A stretch of DNA of 64,000 nucleotides, taken from NCBI GenBank assembly GCA_945910005.1, contig OX246744.1:4578350-4642349 (forward strand), in the 5' to 3' direction. Positions 11,966 to 41,503 of this stretch are shown here, in pieces. Below the pieces are notes generated by a model. It saw nothing but the letters and a program-made list of their open reading frames with translations, ran no database searches and was not told the DNA's origin. The first letter of the stretch is position 1. Each line of letters opens with the position of its first letter. Source of the DNA: Isoperla grammatica (lineage: Eukaryota; Arthropoda; Insecta; Plecoptera; Perlodidae). Position numbers and translations under genes: made by a program.

Positions 11966-12686
11966 CATTTTACGGTACTTAACGGTATTACAAAACAGTT
12001 TTAGAAAATGCTCAGTAAATTTTACATCAACAAAAATACATAAACACAAACTATGTTCTATTAGATTTGAGGTTAGTATAATATTGTTCAAATGTAAACA
12101 TCAAGTAAAAAAATCTACTTTGCCTCCCTGTAAGGATAAGAAAAGCGTTTAAAATCCTAAACATTTACGTTTTAAATCACACGAAACGACTGTTTATTTT
12201 TAATTGCTAATATGTGCGTTCTCATGTTGTGCGTGAACAGTGAATTTCTCCAGTAAACGTTAAAACTCTACCGAGTCGCGTTTAAACGTTTAACGTTCGT
12301 CTATATTACACTCTGACGTCACGCGTACCCCACGATGGAGTATGAGTAGTGAAACCTATGGGGATGTTCAAGAGTTAATAAAACCACGTCCGAACACAAC
12401 AAGGAATTTCTTGTTTGGCAGGTGAAGATTGGCTGTGGGATTCCATTGAAGCTGGTAACAGATAGACTTGGAAGGGGACGAGTAAGAGAGATACGAATAT
12501 GTTTACGCTGTCTACAGTCCTGTGCATTTGTTTCTGTGGATGTTTACTTGATAATGTTTACAAATAATTTGACATAAATTTAGATGCACTTTAAAAGAAT
12601 CTATTAAAACGTGATTTAGATAAAATGAAATAATCGAAGCGGAGGTTTGTTATTTTAGAATAAATTCATGAACAATGTTAAACTTA
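11966..12686. other. No gene recognised
   Basis: No supported gene. 12421-12480 is a short open stretch between an AG (ending 12420) and a GTAAGAG donor-like site at about 12481. It could be an isolated exon, but the translated residues are not recognisable. Confidence 0.4.
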
Positions 12687-12833
12687 GGGCCAGTCTTACA
12701 ATCTCCTAATAAGAAAGTTATTTGTAGCAATTAAGCTATTTGGAGGATTCTAAGGATTTTGATTGGTGGTGGCCATGGAGACAACAAGCTATTCGACGAA
12801 TAAATAGTTATTGGGACATTGTAAGACTGGACC
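12687..12833. mobile_element. 147-bp PIF/Harbinger-like MITE (copy 1)
   Basis: Ends GGGCCAGTCTTACAAT / ATTGTAAGACTGGACC are inverted repeats. The element is flanked on both sides by TTA (12684-12686 and 12834-12836), the 3-bp target duplication typical of PIF/Harbinger elements. Two more copies of the same 147-bp length lie at 43420 and 47372. Confidence 0.85.
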
Positions 12834-13586
12834 TTATTATATAGTTTATATGGATCAGTAATATACATATTGTATTGTAATATGGGTGAAAGGTACATAA
12901 GACCTCACTAGCCTTTTATTAATCCCTTCTTAAATACAATTATCTATTATCTCCCTCTTTATTTCTTTCGCTCTCAATGAGATTTTTCAAGCTGAAACAA
13001 AATAATATATAAAATGTTTTGTTATGACTCCACAATAATATTTCAGCTTGTTTTTTATTTAGGTAGTTATCAAAACATAATATTAACATGATAAGATTTA
13101 GAGGAAAAGTCCAACCTAGGAAACGGACGATTTTTTTATTTCTTTTATTAACATCATCTTTATCGTTCTCTCCATTCCAGATATATTGTTAAGTCCAATG
13201 TTGTAAATTCCCCTAATCCCACTCACGTCTTCTGTTCAGCTCACTATTTCTCATCCCAACACGCTCGTCTGATATTGTGTTCTACAGTTTCAATGTTTTG
13301 TGCTCAGGTTTCACTTCTTGGTGGAGCCTCAGTATGCACATCACATATTTCCAAACATCTTTCCCTCCTTTGACAAGCGGCCTGCTCGCCTGTATTACAC
13401 GGTCAAATATATTCATCAAACAGTCAGGATATATAAAACATAACAGTAGAATTTTTTTGTGGACCTTTTTTGTCCATAAATTCAAGAAACAAATACTTGT
13501 TAGTTCAAAAAGTTGGGTGAAAATATTTAAAATCAATAGATTAAGTAATTTTGTGAGTACTTGCTATAGTAGAGTTATCGCTTAGT

Positions 13587-13733
<147 letters not shown>

Positions 13734-15554
13734 GTGTCTTTATTTTTCCTTTTTTCATTTACATGTACAATCAGTTTAAACACACAGTTCAAACATACAA
13801 GAACAATATGATAGGAAAAATGAGCGAATTTGAGTATAAAAATACTTTTCTTCCTCTCTACTTCACGTTAAACAATCAATGTAATAATTGGTAGAAACAT
13901 AGTTAAAAGTCTGATAGGATTAACTGAAAATCATTTAAAATCTTTAAAAATGTCAATATGTCCACCGAATCAGAATAAATTTGCGAACAAAAACGTGTTC
14001 ACACTGTTTATACATATCTTTCTTTTAAATATCTTTGCGTCGGTTTAAACAACAACTTTTTAAACTCTAATTAGCCGGTAGTCAAAGATCATCTACGAAT
14101 AAACATGGCAATTGTTATGCATTCTGAATGTAATGTTTGTTTTAATGATAGTTACCAAACCAAATTTACTAAATCGGAGATACTAAATGAGTGAATTGGA
14201 CCCTTATTCATCTGACCTTCTTTATGCCTCAAACAATGAACTCAACTCCATTTAAACTTTGTTGAAAGTTTATTCTTCATCAACTCTCTTTTCATTAAAG
14301 AATTTTCACTCCGGTTAAACAATTACAAAAGGAACTTTCGATGAATTGAATAATAACGTTATAAATTAAGTTCAACAGTATATTTTTAAATTCATGTTCT
14401 TTAGAAATTCGTTGAAGTTTTGAGCCCGTCATGATATATATTATACAGTTCTAGACAAGAATAGATGGAAACTTTTGAAAGCTAATCAATTTAAGCTAAA
14501 GAGTTGAAGTAACACATGAAATATTCAGGAAACATATCAACTTTACTACAAGATTTGACTTTCAAACATGGCTTAACTGAAATAAATATTTAAATTGAAC
14601 TTCGCAATGAAAACACGAAAGAAGTAAAATTTGTTAACTAATCAGTCCATCTGATAACAAAAGAAAACAAACACTACTACAGAACAAATAATTGCAAGTT
14701 ACCAATCAACTATAATAATCAAACAACTTTCAAAAGTAAGACAAACATTAATTCTGCACGATTTAGAGAAGTGTTTACCTCAAACTTGGTAATTGAGTAC
14801 TTCATTTAAAGCCATACCTACCAAAGTTTCCCGTATTTGAACAACTTATCTATTGTGTGTTTAGTGACTTTCCAATCTTCAGGTGGATAACTGCCAATTA
14901 CAAGCTAGGGTATTTCGATAGTTTGGAAGGAATGTTTGTGGGTTGTTCGTAAGGGATTCAATTCCATAATTCACTCATGAAAACCTCAAGAAAATATATG
15001 TCAAGATAACCGGTGCTCAGAATCAAACTTGCTAGTGCAGTTATTTTAAGTTTTACATAGTTTAAAAGTTCCACCCATTAGCTACATGACCACTGCCCAG
15101 CATAACAAAGACTGACTGTAAATAATATAATATGAAATGAATAAATATGATATGATTTTCGGGTTGTCACAGGGGTTAAGTGTGATCACATAACGATGGA
15201 GGGGAGCAGCAGGGGAGCGTCAAATTAAGAAAATCTCAACTCTAAATAGTGTGTGAATTACCGATACGCAGTAGTCTACCACACAGTTAATTTCACTGTG
15301 TTATTAATTACCCGCTGTCTTAATTATTTAATTAATCATCCATCCTTCTAATATTATCATTCATCAAAGATGTTACCTTCTAAAGAATGACATACTGTGT
15401 AATTTGAGGTAAATGCTTGATTAATAACAAACTTCCATATAATAGAGGACGCACTCGCCATCAATACCTTCAGATCATTTCAGCATAACACGATTTCAAT
15501 GTATTGCTCATCAACTTCTAATCATTTAACTTCTAATGTGGATTCAATTCCATT
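13734..15554. other. No gene recognised; fragment of dispersed repeat near 15161-15235
   Basis: AT-rich DNA without exons that could be supported. The segment around 15161-15235 (GTGATCACATAACGATGGAG, GAGCGTCAA) recurs in reverse complement at about 60826-60960. Confidence 0.5.
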
Positions 15555-15843
15555 GTAAACGGTGACTTTGGAGCCGTCCTAACAACGAAGCACTCAATAA
15601 ATTCAAAGCTGTTCTGAATCGGCCTTGTTGATTCTGCCATTTGTCCGCAGGTGTTCGCACTGTCCAATCACTGATTCATGTGTTTCGTATTTGAAATATC
15701 GATCTTTGATTGGTTATCGCTCACTCGTCGATGGTGTTCGAAGTTTACAGGGTTGGTTTAGTCACTTTAAATTAAAGTCTCCCACTGCAAATCAGTTTAG
15801 TCACTGAGTGGGTAGACTCTAAATCTGAATTTATTTAATTATT
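15555..15843 (+). mobile_element. Short retroposon R1 (complete copy with target duplication)
   Basis: A 289-bp unit flanked by the 9-bp duplication AATTCCATT (15546-15554 and 15844-15852). It ends in a T/A-rich tail (TTATTTAATTATT). Direct repeats of this kind and A/T-rich tails are typical of LINE-mobilised short retroposons; a tRNA-like promoter was not recognised. Further copies, several 5'-truncated, are at 20281, 22275, 50250 and 60345. Confidence 0.7.
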
Positions 15844-17442
15844 AATTCCATTTCTGAAATAAACTTTGTTCGTTGGAACGACTTATTAGGTTGGCAGTAG
15901 CATTTTAGTTATACTTGGTCCAACGAAAGTATTCTCGACATGCTAATGACAGCCGTGTACACAATAGTACCAACTTAATCTTCTCACTTTTTTGTGACGA
16001 AAGGAATAGAGAACTTCTCTAGTTTCTACCATCTAATTGAAACAGGTTCATTAGGGATAATTAACGCTCTTCTGTTAGTTACCTGGAATAGTTATAGCGC
16101 ATTAAGTCTAGAAGGCACACAAACTCAAAAGCGTGCGCAAAACAAAGGAATCTGTTGATGTTTGTTGAATTAGTTCGAATGAAAGGGACAGTAGATACGG
16201 TTCTGATGTCCGTATGCGACTACTTTCTTTGGGGCTAGTATACAGTAAAAGAACTTTGTACGGTGAATTTTTAATAGAAACCAGGATTAGGAAGTAGCAG
16301 TTAAAATGAAAGTGGAGGGCAAGTAAAAGAGAAGATAATCTTAGGACCAAAAGCTGGAAATCTCTACCTTGTTTTACGTAATTTGCGATGAGAGAGCAGG
16401 TGAAAAAACTAGGGGCAGGCAGGCAGAAAGTGTAGCAATAATTTTCCATTGTTCCTAGGAGATTCTCTTGAACAGGTTGTTGGGGGGAAGGGGGAAGAGG
16501 AGGGGAAGGGGGATAATTAAAATCTCGTACCTAGGGTGGAATCTCCAGTTACGCTTACTCTTAGAGAAAATTTTACCAAGATATAGGCCTATTCAGATTT
16601 CGTCTTTAACTGAATTGTGTTTTATAATTAAAAAGTATTCTTTTTTTGTGATATAAGATTTCGTCGTTTTTTCTCGTGGCGGCAAGGTGCAAATAATAGG
16701 AAAAGTTATGAGGGTGGTTTTCGAGGTGGGATTACACAAAGCACTCATTGTTGCAAAGAGTTTAATAAGTTTTTTGACACAAAGAGTAGATGCCTTTTCT
16801 TGGGAATAATAAGAATAAAAGTGATAAATTTGAAGTTTCTTTCACATTCTTTGCTACTTTATGTGTGACCCGAAGTTTTCCACTGGTGACTTTAAATTTT
16901 GATGAGGTCTTGTGTGGAATTCTTCTATGAACGTGGAAGGAAACAAGAAGTAAGTATAAATTTAAAAAAATCTTCTTTAAAAAAACAAATCTAAGAAAGT
17001 CAACCTTGTGAATCGAAATCCTCATTAGTAACCGCAAAACTTTCTGAAACTTCTGGAAGTCGTGATTTTCGAATTTCATTAAGGATTTCGCTCGCAATTC
17101 CATTCGTCGATTTTTGTAGCTTCTACTTTTGAAAGTTTCAAACTGAGTTTCAACACGTCTTCTATATTCTTACGCTTGAAAGTAAATTGGATGGATATCA
17201 AGCATTTTTTTATTCTTTAGAGAGTACATTCTGTTTGATAAGAGAATGTCATTGATACTTTCTTTAAATCACGCATGAAACTGTTACCTGGAAATAACGG
17301 GCCCGAATAGGGGTTGGGTAAGGTTCGTCAATTCCCTGGTAGAGGTTTGGTAAACCTCAAAGTTATGTCGTCTCATGGACATGAAAATCGCCATTCTCGT
17401 GTCCACTTGAAAAAGTGGTTTATTACTTAAATATACAAATAT
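15844..17442. other. No gene recognised
   Basis: No supported gene. The open frames of 113 codons on the minus strand (16108-16449, 16762-17103) have no recognisable domain and no splice support. A segment at about 17335-17400 (GGTAAACCTCAAAGTTATGT, then CTCATGGACATGAAAA) recurs at about 32670-32730. Confidence 0.5.
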
Positions 17443-17590
17443 TAATATAAATATAAATATAAATATAAATATAAATATAAATATAAATATAAATATAAAT
17501 ATAAATATAAATATAAATATAAATATAAATATAAATATAAATATAAATATAAATATAAATATAAATATAAATATAAATATAAATATAAAA
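17443..17590. repeat. (AAATAT)n hexanucleotide repeat
   Basis: About 148 bases of a six-base unit. The Ile/Phe-rich minus-strand frame across it is an artefact. Confidence 0.95.
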
Positions 17591-17814
17591 AAAATATAAA
17601 TATAAGTTAATAAAACTAAAAAAATAAATATATTTAGTACACTCAAATATACTAAATAAATAAATATACTAATTCATTGTGTAAAACTTGATTTCAAAAT
17701 ATTTTACTTTACATTGTAGGTAAAGAATGCAAGTATAACTAAATTGTTTCTGTTTGGTGGAATGCGGCTTAGAGCTAGAAATGATTTTGATAGATCAATT
17801 AATTTGTATATATT

Positions 17815-17910
17815 GCTGGATGATTCTCCCATATGAATAACGTGTAACTATTAACATTTGGAAACGGATGTTACGACCCGACTTTTGGGAGTTCGACGAG
17901 CCCCCGCTAG
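17815..17910 (+). repeat. Dispersed repeat D (fragment)
   Basis: Shares ATGAATAACGTGTAA...TTAACATT and GGGAGTTCGACGA with 33640-33716. An old interspersed repeat of unknown class. Confidence 0.4.
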
Positions 17911-18557
17911 GGGATGTGTGGACCTAGGTAGTAGGGGGCGACTATGCATTCCACCCTCACTCTTATCTCATGATCAAGACTTAGATACGAACCATAATAT
18001 GCGGCAACAAAATTAATATGATTTAGGAAAAATGTGTTTTTAAATAAACCTTCAATCTAAATTTCTAATAATATTATTCAGGTTAGGCTTAGCCGGAATT
18101 AAACTTTAATGAATGGCGTGTTGATTATAAAAGATATCTTAAAACAGACAGAAAGAAAGACAGAAACGAGGTTAGCTAACAAAAAAGATAACCAGAAAGC
18201 GGAAAAAAGAACAAGACAAGAAGAAAACAAGTTTTTTTTTTAAAACAGTCTTTGTGGATAATTATTATTATTCAAAAATAATAAAATAACTTTGTTTATC
18301 AAAACAAAGAGACACACGTCATGTGGCTTATCAGTTGTCTATACGTCATAAAACAACACACAATCAAACCAAGTTTTCATGTGGAAAAGATGAGGAAATG
18401 GAAATAGTGAAACAAAAATTCTGGCACAACATTGTATTTTTTTGTGTGTAGGACATTACATTATTAAGAAAAGTTAAGCTTTTCTTGACAAGTTAAATGA
18501 AAGTTCAATAACGTCTCTTCTAGTGATGAGTGTTGTGCTTCTCTGGGTGTGTGAAAA

Positions 18558-30120
<11,563 letters not shown>

Positions 30121-30225
30121 TGCTCAGCCAGGAACGTTGACTCGAAGAATCTGTACTCTTCCTAGTGCGACTTAAAACCTTCGATGATTTCGAAGTGTTT
30201 GGAAAATACAGGTTCTGAATGGGTG

Positions 30226-30233
30226 TTTAAATA
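30226..30233 (-). promoter_or_regulatory. TATA box of the lipase gene
   Basis: On the minus strand this reads TATTTAAA, 106 bases before the lipase ATG. Transcription would start around 30200, leaving a leader of about 80 nt. Confidence 0.5.
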
Positions 30234-30239
30234 GTGTTC

Positions 30240-31391
30240 CCTCCCCTTTAACATTACCACATATCCATGTTTCATAATTTATTTCTTAACAACTTACCTT
30301 ATTGGTTGTATTGGTATGTTCATTTTTTTTTGTCAGTACAACGTCATTTTGCAATAATGCATATTTTTTTATTTGCCGTTGAACTAATTATTTCTTACAC
30401 TTTATAATCTCAAATTCTATCAATAACGCATAAAAAAATGCAAATTATTTCTTATGTATCCGCTATTGTTTATATTTTTATTTATAAATAAATCGAATGA
30501 GGTTAAACAATCTCTTCCGCGTTGTTATCAATTGTTGTAGCTCTCTGGATTATTGTGAAAAGTTTTATAGGATTTCCTGTTGATTGAATCGCAATAATAT
30601 AATTTTTGTTCTTACTTTATCGATCTGGTAGAAGTTAACACGAACAATGACAATGCAACGATTATTGGATCCAATATTTAATAACTTCAAAATGAATGAC
30701 TTTATAAATTTGTTATAGCCTCGGTGTAAAAATCGAGCTCACGATGAATTACTTTAAAACTAAATTGAAAATTCCGTTTTCGTGCTTTCTTAACCAGCCA
30801 TACATTACTGCACTCAATATTGATACATATATTTACAGTACACACTAACAACTTCACCTATTTCTTCACAAATCGTAACGCCTGGCATATTAATTTATAA
30901 ATTTAACAAAGAAATAACCACATATTTCTTCGGTAAACTTCCAAATCTATAATCACATTTAAAAGTAATACAATTACAATTAAAAATAATCCTCCACATT
31001 TAATTACGTAAACAAAAAACTCGTTACAAATAAAAGCAAGTCGTTAATTTAAAAATATTTCTTAGTCGCCAATATATTATTTTAGTTAATAACGATTGGA
31101 TCACTATATCTATGTAGAACAGTATTATAACCAGGCTGAGATTGCACAAGGTATATCACGTTACGCCATCACGTTGCCTCATACTATCACCATTTATAGG
31201 TAACCAATATAACCGCGATTGAAGTACGTATTAATAAAACATTATTATAGAAATAAAGCCACAAATCACAACTTACCACTGGAAGATTAAAGTAAGATTG
31301 GATTAATGAGAGCGGAATATGTTCGATCGACAATTAAGTATTGATTCAAACAGGAATAGTTTCCACATAGAAACAGAAATAAAATTGCTAA
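30240..31391. other. No gene recognised
   Basis: AT-rich upstream DNA of the lipase gene; no exon or repeat family could be supported. Confidence 0.5.
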
Positions 31392-31551
31392 AGGCTGGTC
31401 CACACAGATTTCTAAAAAAGTTGGATCATAGGGAACACGTACTGGCGTTCACACATAGTTTTAGTTTTAAGACGTTGTTTTCATTGTTGTTTTTAAAACA
31501 ACGTCTTAAAACCTTATGCATTATGTCTTAAAAATCTGTGTGGACCAGCCT
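31392..31551. mobile_element. 160-bp MITE with TAA target duplication
   Basis: Termini AGGCTGGTCCACACAGATTT / AAATCTGTGTGGACCAGCCT are perfect over 20 bases. TAA flanks both sides (31389-31391 and 31552-31554), as in PIF/Harbinger-type elements. The interior also holds a palindrome (AAGACGTTGTTTT...AAAACAACGTCTT). Confidence 0.85.
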
Positions 31552-31559
31552 TAACAAAA

Positions 31560-31660
31560 GTGGAATATCCTTAAGAGTCTACGGCAGCAGAGCGGGAGAC
31601 TCTATAAGGTTGTCTGTTCGTATCTGCCGCAGACTCTTAAAAGGGTATTCGGACAAAAAA
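31560..31660 (+). mobile_element. tRNA-like SINE head, second family (fragment)
   Basis: AGAGTCTACGGCAGCAGAGCGG followed by GTTGTCTGTTCGTATC resembles a pol III A box and B box. A relative (AGAGTCTGCGGTAGCATAGC, then GTTCTCTGTTCGTATCC) is at about 54090-54150. Confidence 0.4.
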
Positions 31661-31721
31661 TAATGATGTTTCACAGGAAACCTGCCTGAGGATAATTTAA
31701 GTCCCTATCTGGTTCTTGCCG

Positions 31722-31838
31722 TATTCGGAATGGTTGGGAAGAAATGTCCAAGGCTATAGCAGTACGTTATCTCAATAAATCCCAGCATTCGCCTTCCGAC
31801 TGAGGTAAACCTGAAAAAAATCTTCAGTCCGGGGTAGA
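31722..31838 (-). mobile_element. SINE body fragment
   Basis: In reverse complement it matches the body of the SINE at 31943-32206 (CCCAGCATTCGCC, GACTGAGG.AAACC) without the tRNA-like head. Confidence 0.6.
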
Positions 31839-31942
31839 ACACTATTTACATTACAGTGAAACGCTGCAGAAAGATATACGCCAAAATGCAACGCTTTACA
31901 ATAACGGACGCTAAAACAACAACATATATAGAGTCAACAGAT

Positions 31943-32206
31943 ATAGAGGTGGCTCAGCGGTAAGACACGAGGATCTAATTCGGGAGGTCGTCGGTTCGAT
32001 TCCGGCCACCGCCAGTCCTGACTGAAGGTTTGTTCCGATGTTTCCCTCAGTCGTAAAGGCGAATGCTGGGATTGAGTCAGTCCTACTAACAGCCCTCGGA
32101 CATTCCTTCCCAACTATCCAAACACCCTAATAACCTAGTTAGTAACCTGAAGGGGGACACATCATGTAAAGCTGGTGTAAACCCTATAACAGGGATTCCC
32201 ACAAAA
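31943..32206 (+). mobile_element. tRNA-derived SINE
   Basis: The head has an internal pol III promoter: A box TGGCTCAGCGG (31950-31960) and B box GGTTCGATTCC (31993-32003), 33 bases apart. The non-tRNA body and a short A-run tail (CACAAAAAAATTATTG) follow. Copies in reverse complement lie at 31722-31838 and 58630-58845. Confidence 0.85.
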
Positions 32207-32735
32207 AAATTATTGTTATTACATAGAGTATACACTAACTATACATGAAAGTATTGATCTGAATACTTATTCTTAACTAAACGAGGTAGGTGACCTGATA
32301 GCAAGTAGGTCAAGGTAAAACAGATACATATTTCATAGCGCTAAATTGTCGAAGACCCTTTGATAGTGGCGTGCATGTTGCTGATGTTATGCACGGTTAT
32401 ACAATCATAGTAATAGTCGATGATACGTTGAAACAAGCGTCGATATAGAACACATAGTTTACTAAAGTGTTTCAGTGTCGTAGTGGAATATTCACTCGAC
32501 CTGAGGCAACGAGACACGACATACGTTACTGTAGTTTTACGAGCGTTAGCAGCGGATTACCGCAGTAAGTATTCTATTGTATTAATATATATGACATTAA
32601 CATGCAATACGGGATGTAATGAGAGTAATGTATGTGCAATTTTGGGATTTGCAAGGTCTGTCAATCACCTAGCGGAGGTTCGGTAAACCTCAATGTTAGG
32701 TCGTCTCATGGACACGAAATTTGCATTTTTTTTCT

Positions 32736-33176
32736 CCAGCTATTGCTGAGAAAGACCGTCTTCGGATCTACACGACTGTTATCCGACCCACATTTCTATA
32801 TGCTGCTCCCATATGGGGCACCACAACCTATACAAATTTACTCAAATTGCAGCGCCTTCAAAATACTGTCCTCCGTGTGGTGATGCACCTGCCCAAATAC
32901 ACCCCTATCGTTCCGCTCCACACTTCTCTAGATCTACCTCTGGTAGATACATTGGTTCAGGATCGGTCTCTTAAATTTTTCAAATCCCTAACACAGCACC
33001 CCAACCCTCTCGTGAGGTCACAGTTGGACTTTATGCCCGACCTTCGCGACAGATTTCTTCGTCCAGTCGCTAGCATCAATACCCTTAAATTCAGGCCTCC
33101 CAACCCTAAGGCATGTGACCGCCACCGCAACATTCGCCCTCCCCTCTTTGCGAAGAAAAGACGGGTGCAGGTGTAA
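32736..33176 (+). pseudogene. 5'-truncated Jockey-type LINE, reverse-transcriptase C-terminal tail
   Basis: An open frame of about 145 codons ending at TAA 33174-33176 carries the segment after the RT domain in Jockey-like LINEs: TTVIRPTFLYAAPIWG, a run L..LQRLQNTVLRVV, then LP.YTPIVPLHTSLDLP. The catalytic RT domain is absent, so the copy is dead on arrival, as is usual for LINE insertions. It begins directly after a short repeat also found at about 17335-17400. Confidence 0.8.
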
Positions 33177-33977
33177 ATCTAGCCATTCCCAGGACTCTTC
33201 CTGACCTTACCTTCTCTATTCCTAGTCGTTGCTAATCCAACCTCTCCTATTAATTCATACTAATATACCTTAAAATTCATTCTGCCTTCGGGCCATTTCA
33301 TTCTTTTTCCAAACGTTCTGCCTTCAGCAACACATCCATCACATCTGTATTCTTATCATACTTCTCTTAAGGACACTGTCCGGTCGAGATTGTCAAGCAA
33401 AAGGAAACTGTACCTTATTGCCACCATCCAACGGTCCAACGGTTATTTATTTTGTGTCTATCCTTTTCAATTTTACGCTAAAAAAAACTATTTTTTAAAT
33501 TAAATATGCAGCAAAACAATGCACAAGTTTGATTTGAAACCTAAACTAAACAGATGTAGATAGAATGCCAGAATAATTTAATTATATCTGTTTGGTATTT
33601 TTATTTAATTTTGACAGTTCAATTTATTTGTTTAAATGAAAGATTATACCATTCGAATAACTTGTGATTTTTAACATTGTGGAGATGAATGCGACCTGGC
33701 TTGGAAGTTCGACGAAATTTATAGACATTGGGGATTCGTTAGTGTAGGGCCTATATAATAATATACATTATTTCAAGTTTTTGTGCATATATGTTTAACC
33801 GTGGTACTGCATGGCGTATTTTTGGCCCAATTTAACTTTCCCTGCCTCTTTTACGATCTTTAATACAACCCCAACGTTTATTTTTGTTATTTTGTTTTCA
33901 GTGTGCATGCTATTCCCTCGTTAAACGAGCCAGTGTGTGGACAACTTTGGCAATAGGTGAAAGAAAGTTACTCAAAG
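33177..33977. other. LINE 3' region and OR-1 upstream DNA
   Basis: 33177 to about 33420 is probably the 3' untranslated part of the truncated LINE; CTGTCCGG.CGAG and AAGCAAAAGGAAA near 33374-33410 recur at 56750-56785. 33640-33716 matches dispersed repeat D at 17815-17910. The last 100 bases before the OR-1 ATG contain an AG after a pyrimidine tract at about 33900, possibly a 5' UTR splice acceptor. Confidence 0.4.
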
Positions 33978-39390
<5,413 letters not shown>

Positions 39391-39393
39391 TAG

Positions 39394-39395
<2 letters not shown>

Positions 39396-39434
<39 letters not shown>

Positions 39435-39435
39435 G
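39396..39435. repeat. (GAT)n microsatellite in OR-1 3' UTR
   Basis: About 13 GAT units starting just after the OR-1 stop codon. Confidence 0.9.
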
Positions 39436-39456
39436 CGACGACGATGATTTTGTAGC

Positions 39457-39632
39457 CTTATATCTTCTTCACACTATGGCTACTAACAGTAGTAAGATTA
39501 ACAGTAGTTAAGTGAAATTCGTATGTTTTAGGAATTTGAGCTAGCTGTTAGCTGTTAACTAAGTTCATATAACATTCTTAACAGCAGTTAGTAGCCTAAC
39601 TTATGTTAGAGGCCGTAATGTGATCAAGATTA
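39457..39632. mobile_element. Foldback MITE, family E (copy 1)
   Basis: Termini ATCTTCTTCACACTATGGC / GGCCGTAATGTGATCAAGAT are imperfect inverted repeats. The interior has CTAACAGTAGT / ACAGCAGTTAG motifs shared with 43265-43612. Confidence 0.65.
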
Positions 39633-40390
39633 TTGCAATCATCTATTACTGACGATGAGGGAGGACAGATAAACATTAAGGAAAGCTAGAAGAAAACAAG
39701 GGATGTATATGATAAACGATATTCGATGTTCAATACAATTTCAATAATAGATAATACAAATATTTTCGAATTACCGGTTTAGTATCCAATGTTATCAATG
39801 GTTTAAATAGTTAAAAAAAACATGTATATTTTATAGCTATTTAATATTGCAAGATATTGAATAATTAAGGTTAAATTTAAATGGTTTTGTATTTACTTCT
39901 TACGCTGTTACTGTTCATTTTTGCACAATTATTGTAAATCATATTATGTATACGTAAAACTCTAAAATTTAAAATATATTTATGTAACCTTTAGTTTTAT
40001 AAGAAAGTTTTTATTTTATTCGAAGATATAATTCATTACTTGCTTCTTTAATCACTCTTTATACTTCCTTTTTGAGATTTAGAGTTAAACATTGTTGGTA
40101 GTGCAAAGCTATAAGGTCGTATATGTTTTATTTGCATATTATATATATATATGTATATATATATATATACTCGGTATTATGACACTATGGCCCAGCGTTG
40201 TTCCTCCTTATTCATTATTTACACTAATATTATCAGTGTTATGTGTAGCACTAATGTAACTTTCTCTCGAAATCATTTATAATGTGTGTCATACAAACCT
40301 TTTATTATATATATAAAAAAATATATTGTACACACCAATTGTGTATTCTTGCATTAGAAATAAAACACTCGTTTTAGCAATTTATCAACT

Positions 40391-40600
40391 TTGATTATTT
40401 ATTTACTGTCGATCTTGTTTAGGATGAAAACTGCTTTGCAAGTAGGTAAACCAAAAAGAATGTGTGTCGATGTAAAACATCGAATGGTGCCAAAGCGGGT
40501 ACCAATGATTTGCCCGCCAAAACTCTCCCCTGCTCAAACAATTTACGAGTGCTACTGTACTCACGCTAGTCCGGACCCGCCCAACAATTTTCCTCTATAA
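40391..40600 (+). other. Unassigned open frame between OR-1 and OR-2
   Basis: Sixty-nine codons, lysine- and proline-rich after the first dozen residues, with no domain recognised and no splice partner. It is listed because it is one of few unexplained frames in the OR cluster; a real gene is doubtful. Confidence 0.1.
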
Positions 40601-40962
40601 AACTTGGCTTTGCTTTAATATTTTCAACTGTAATATTAATAGTAGACCTATATCGATTTTTGTATCCAGTCTGCAACTGTCACGCAATTTGTTTCTCATA
40701 ATAATACTCCAGCTTATGTAGCGGTATTATACTGTTTGAACATATAGGACAGTTGAGTTTTGCTGTGTGAGTAGTGTAGACCTGAAAGGAAAGGATACAC
40801 TGATTTAGTTTCAAAATTAGGTATTTGTAATTGTTAAATTGTTGCCATGAATTCCAAAGCAGCAATGTAGAATCGTTTTATTGGTGGAAAGAATGCATGA
40901 GATCGAAAATTTTGCAAATATGGACAAATAAGTAAGTAATTGTAGTAAGTATCACAAGAAAA

Positions 40963-41236
40963 GGTCGGTTTACACATTTTTCTAGGATGTAAGATTTAAT
41001 ATTTTATTCCTAGCACCTATTTTCCTAACAGTTCTACATAGGATCGCTACCATTGGTCGGATTTATAAAGGGTCACCTCGCATTGATTGTGCTAAGAATT
41101 CTAGGAATATGAGCTAACGTTGCTATAATTTCCTTAAATATTAAATCTTATGTAGTTGTGTAAACTCCATAATGCTTTTGGCTCAATTTTGTTAAGCCTT
41201 ATATCATAAATCTTAAATGAGTGTGTTAACCAGCCT
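40963..41236. mobile_element. Foldback MITE related to the 31392 family
   Basis: Ends AAGGTCGGTTTACACA / TGTGTTAACCAGCCTT are imperfect inverted repeats; inner arms TAAGATTTAATATT / AATATTAAATCTTA are perfect. It lies upstream of OR-2 exon 1. Confidence 0.65.
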
Positions 41237-41503
41237 TAACGATGCCTGTCAAAGTGATTCCACAGAAACCTTGTGGATGCAGACATTTAAGTTGAGTTAT
41301 ACATTGGCCAACAAAATGACAGTCTGTAGAAAAGCGACCCGCTGATTGGCTCTGGCTCACTCACCTATGACGTCAGGATTCACTGTGGAACCACATTTCA
41401 AAGTTGGGTCTCTAGTTGTTAAATTTCTTCAACCAGGTAACATGTGCTGACCTGTTACTTAGAAACAGTGCCATGTTTTTGCAACGTGAAAAGTGACGTA
41501 ATA

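Noticed and set aside
10638..12152. Overlapping frames of 60-90 codons on both strands
   Set aside because: They lie in the hAT-like MITE ends and the 119-bp array and resemble one another only because the DNA is repeated.
12421..12480. Possible internal exon between AG and GTAAGAG
   Set aside because: The translation is not recognisable and no partner exon with a matching phase was found nearby.
17284..17646. Ile-Phe repeat protein of 120 codons on the minus strand
   Set aside because: Translation of the (AAATAT)n hexanucleotide repeat.
31943..32010. Possible tRNA gene
   Set aside because: A and B boxes are present, but no cloverleaf acceptor stem closes, and the sequence continues into a repeated SINE body found in other copies.
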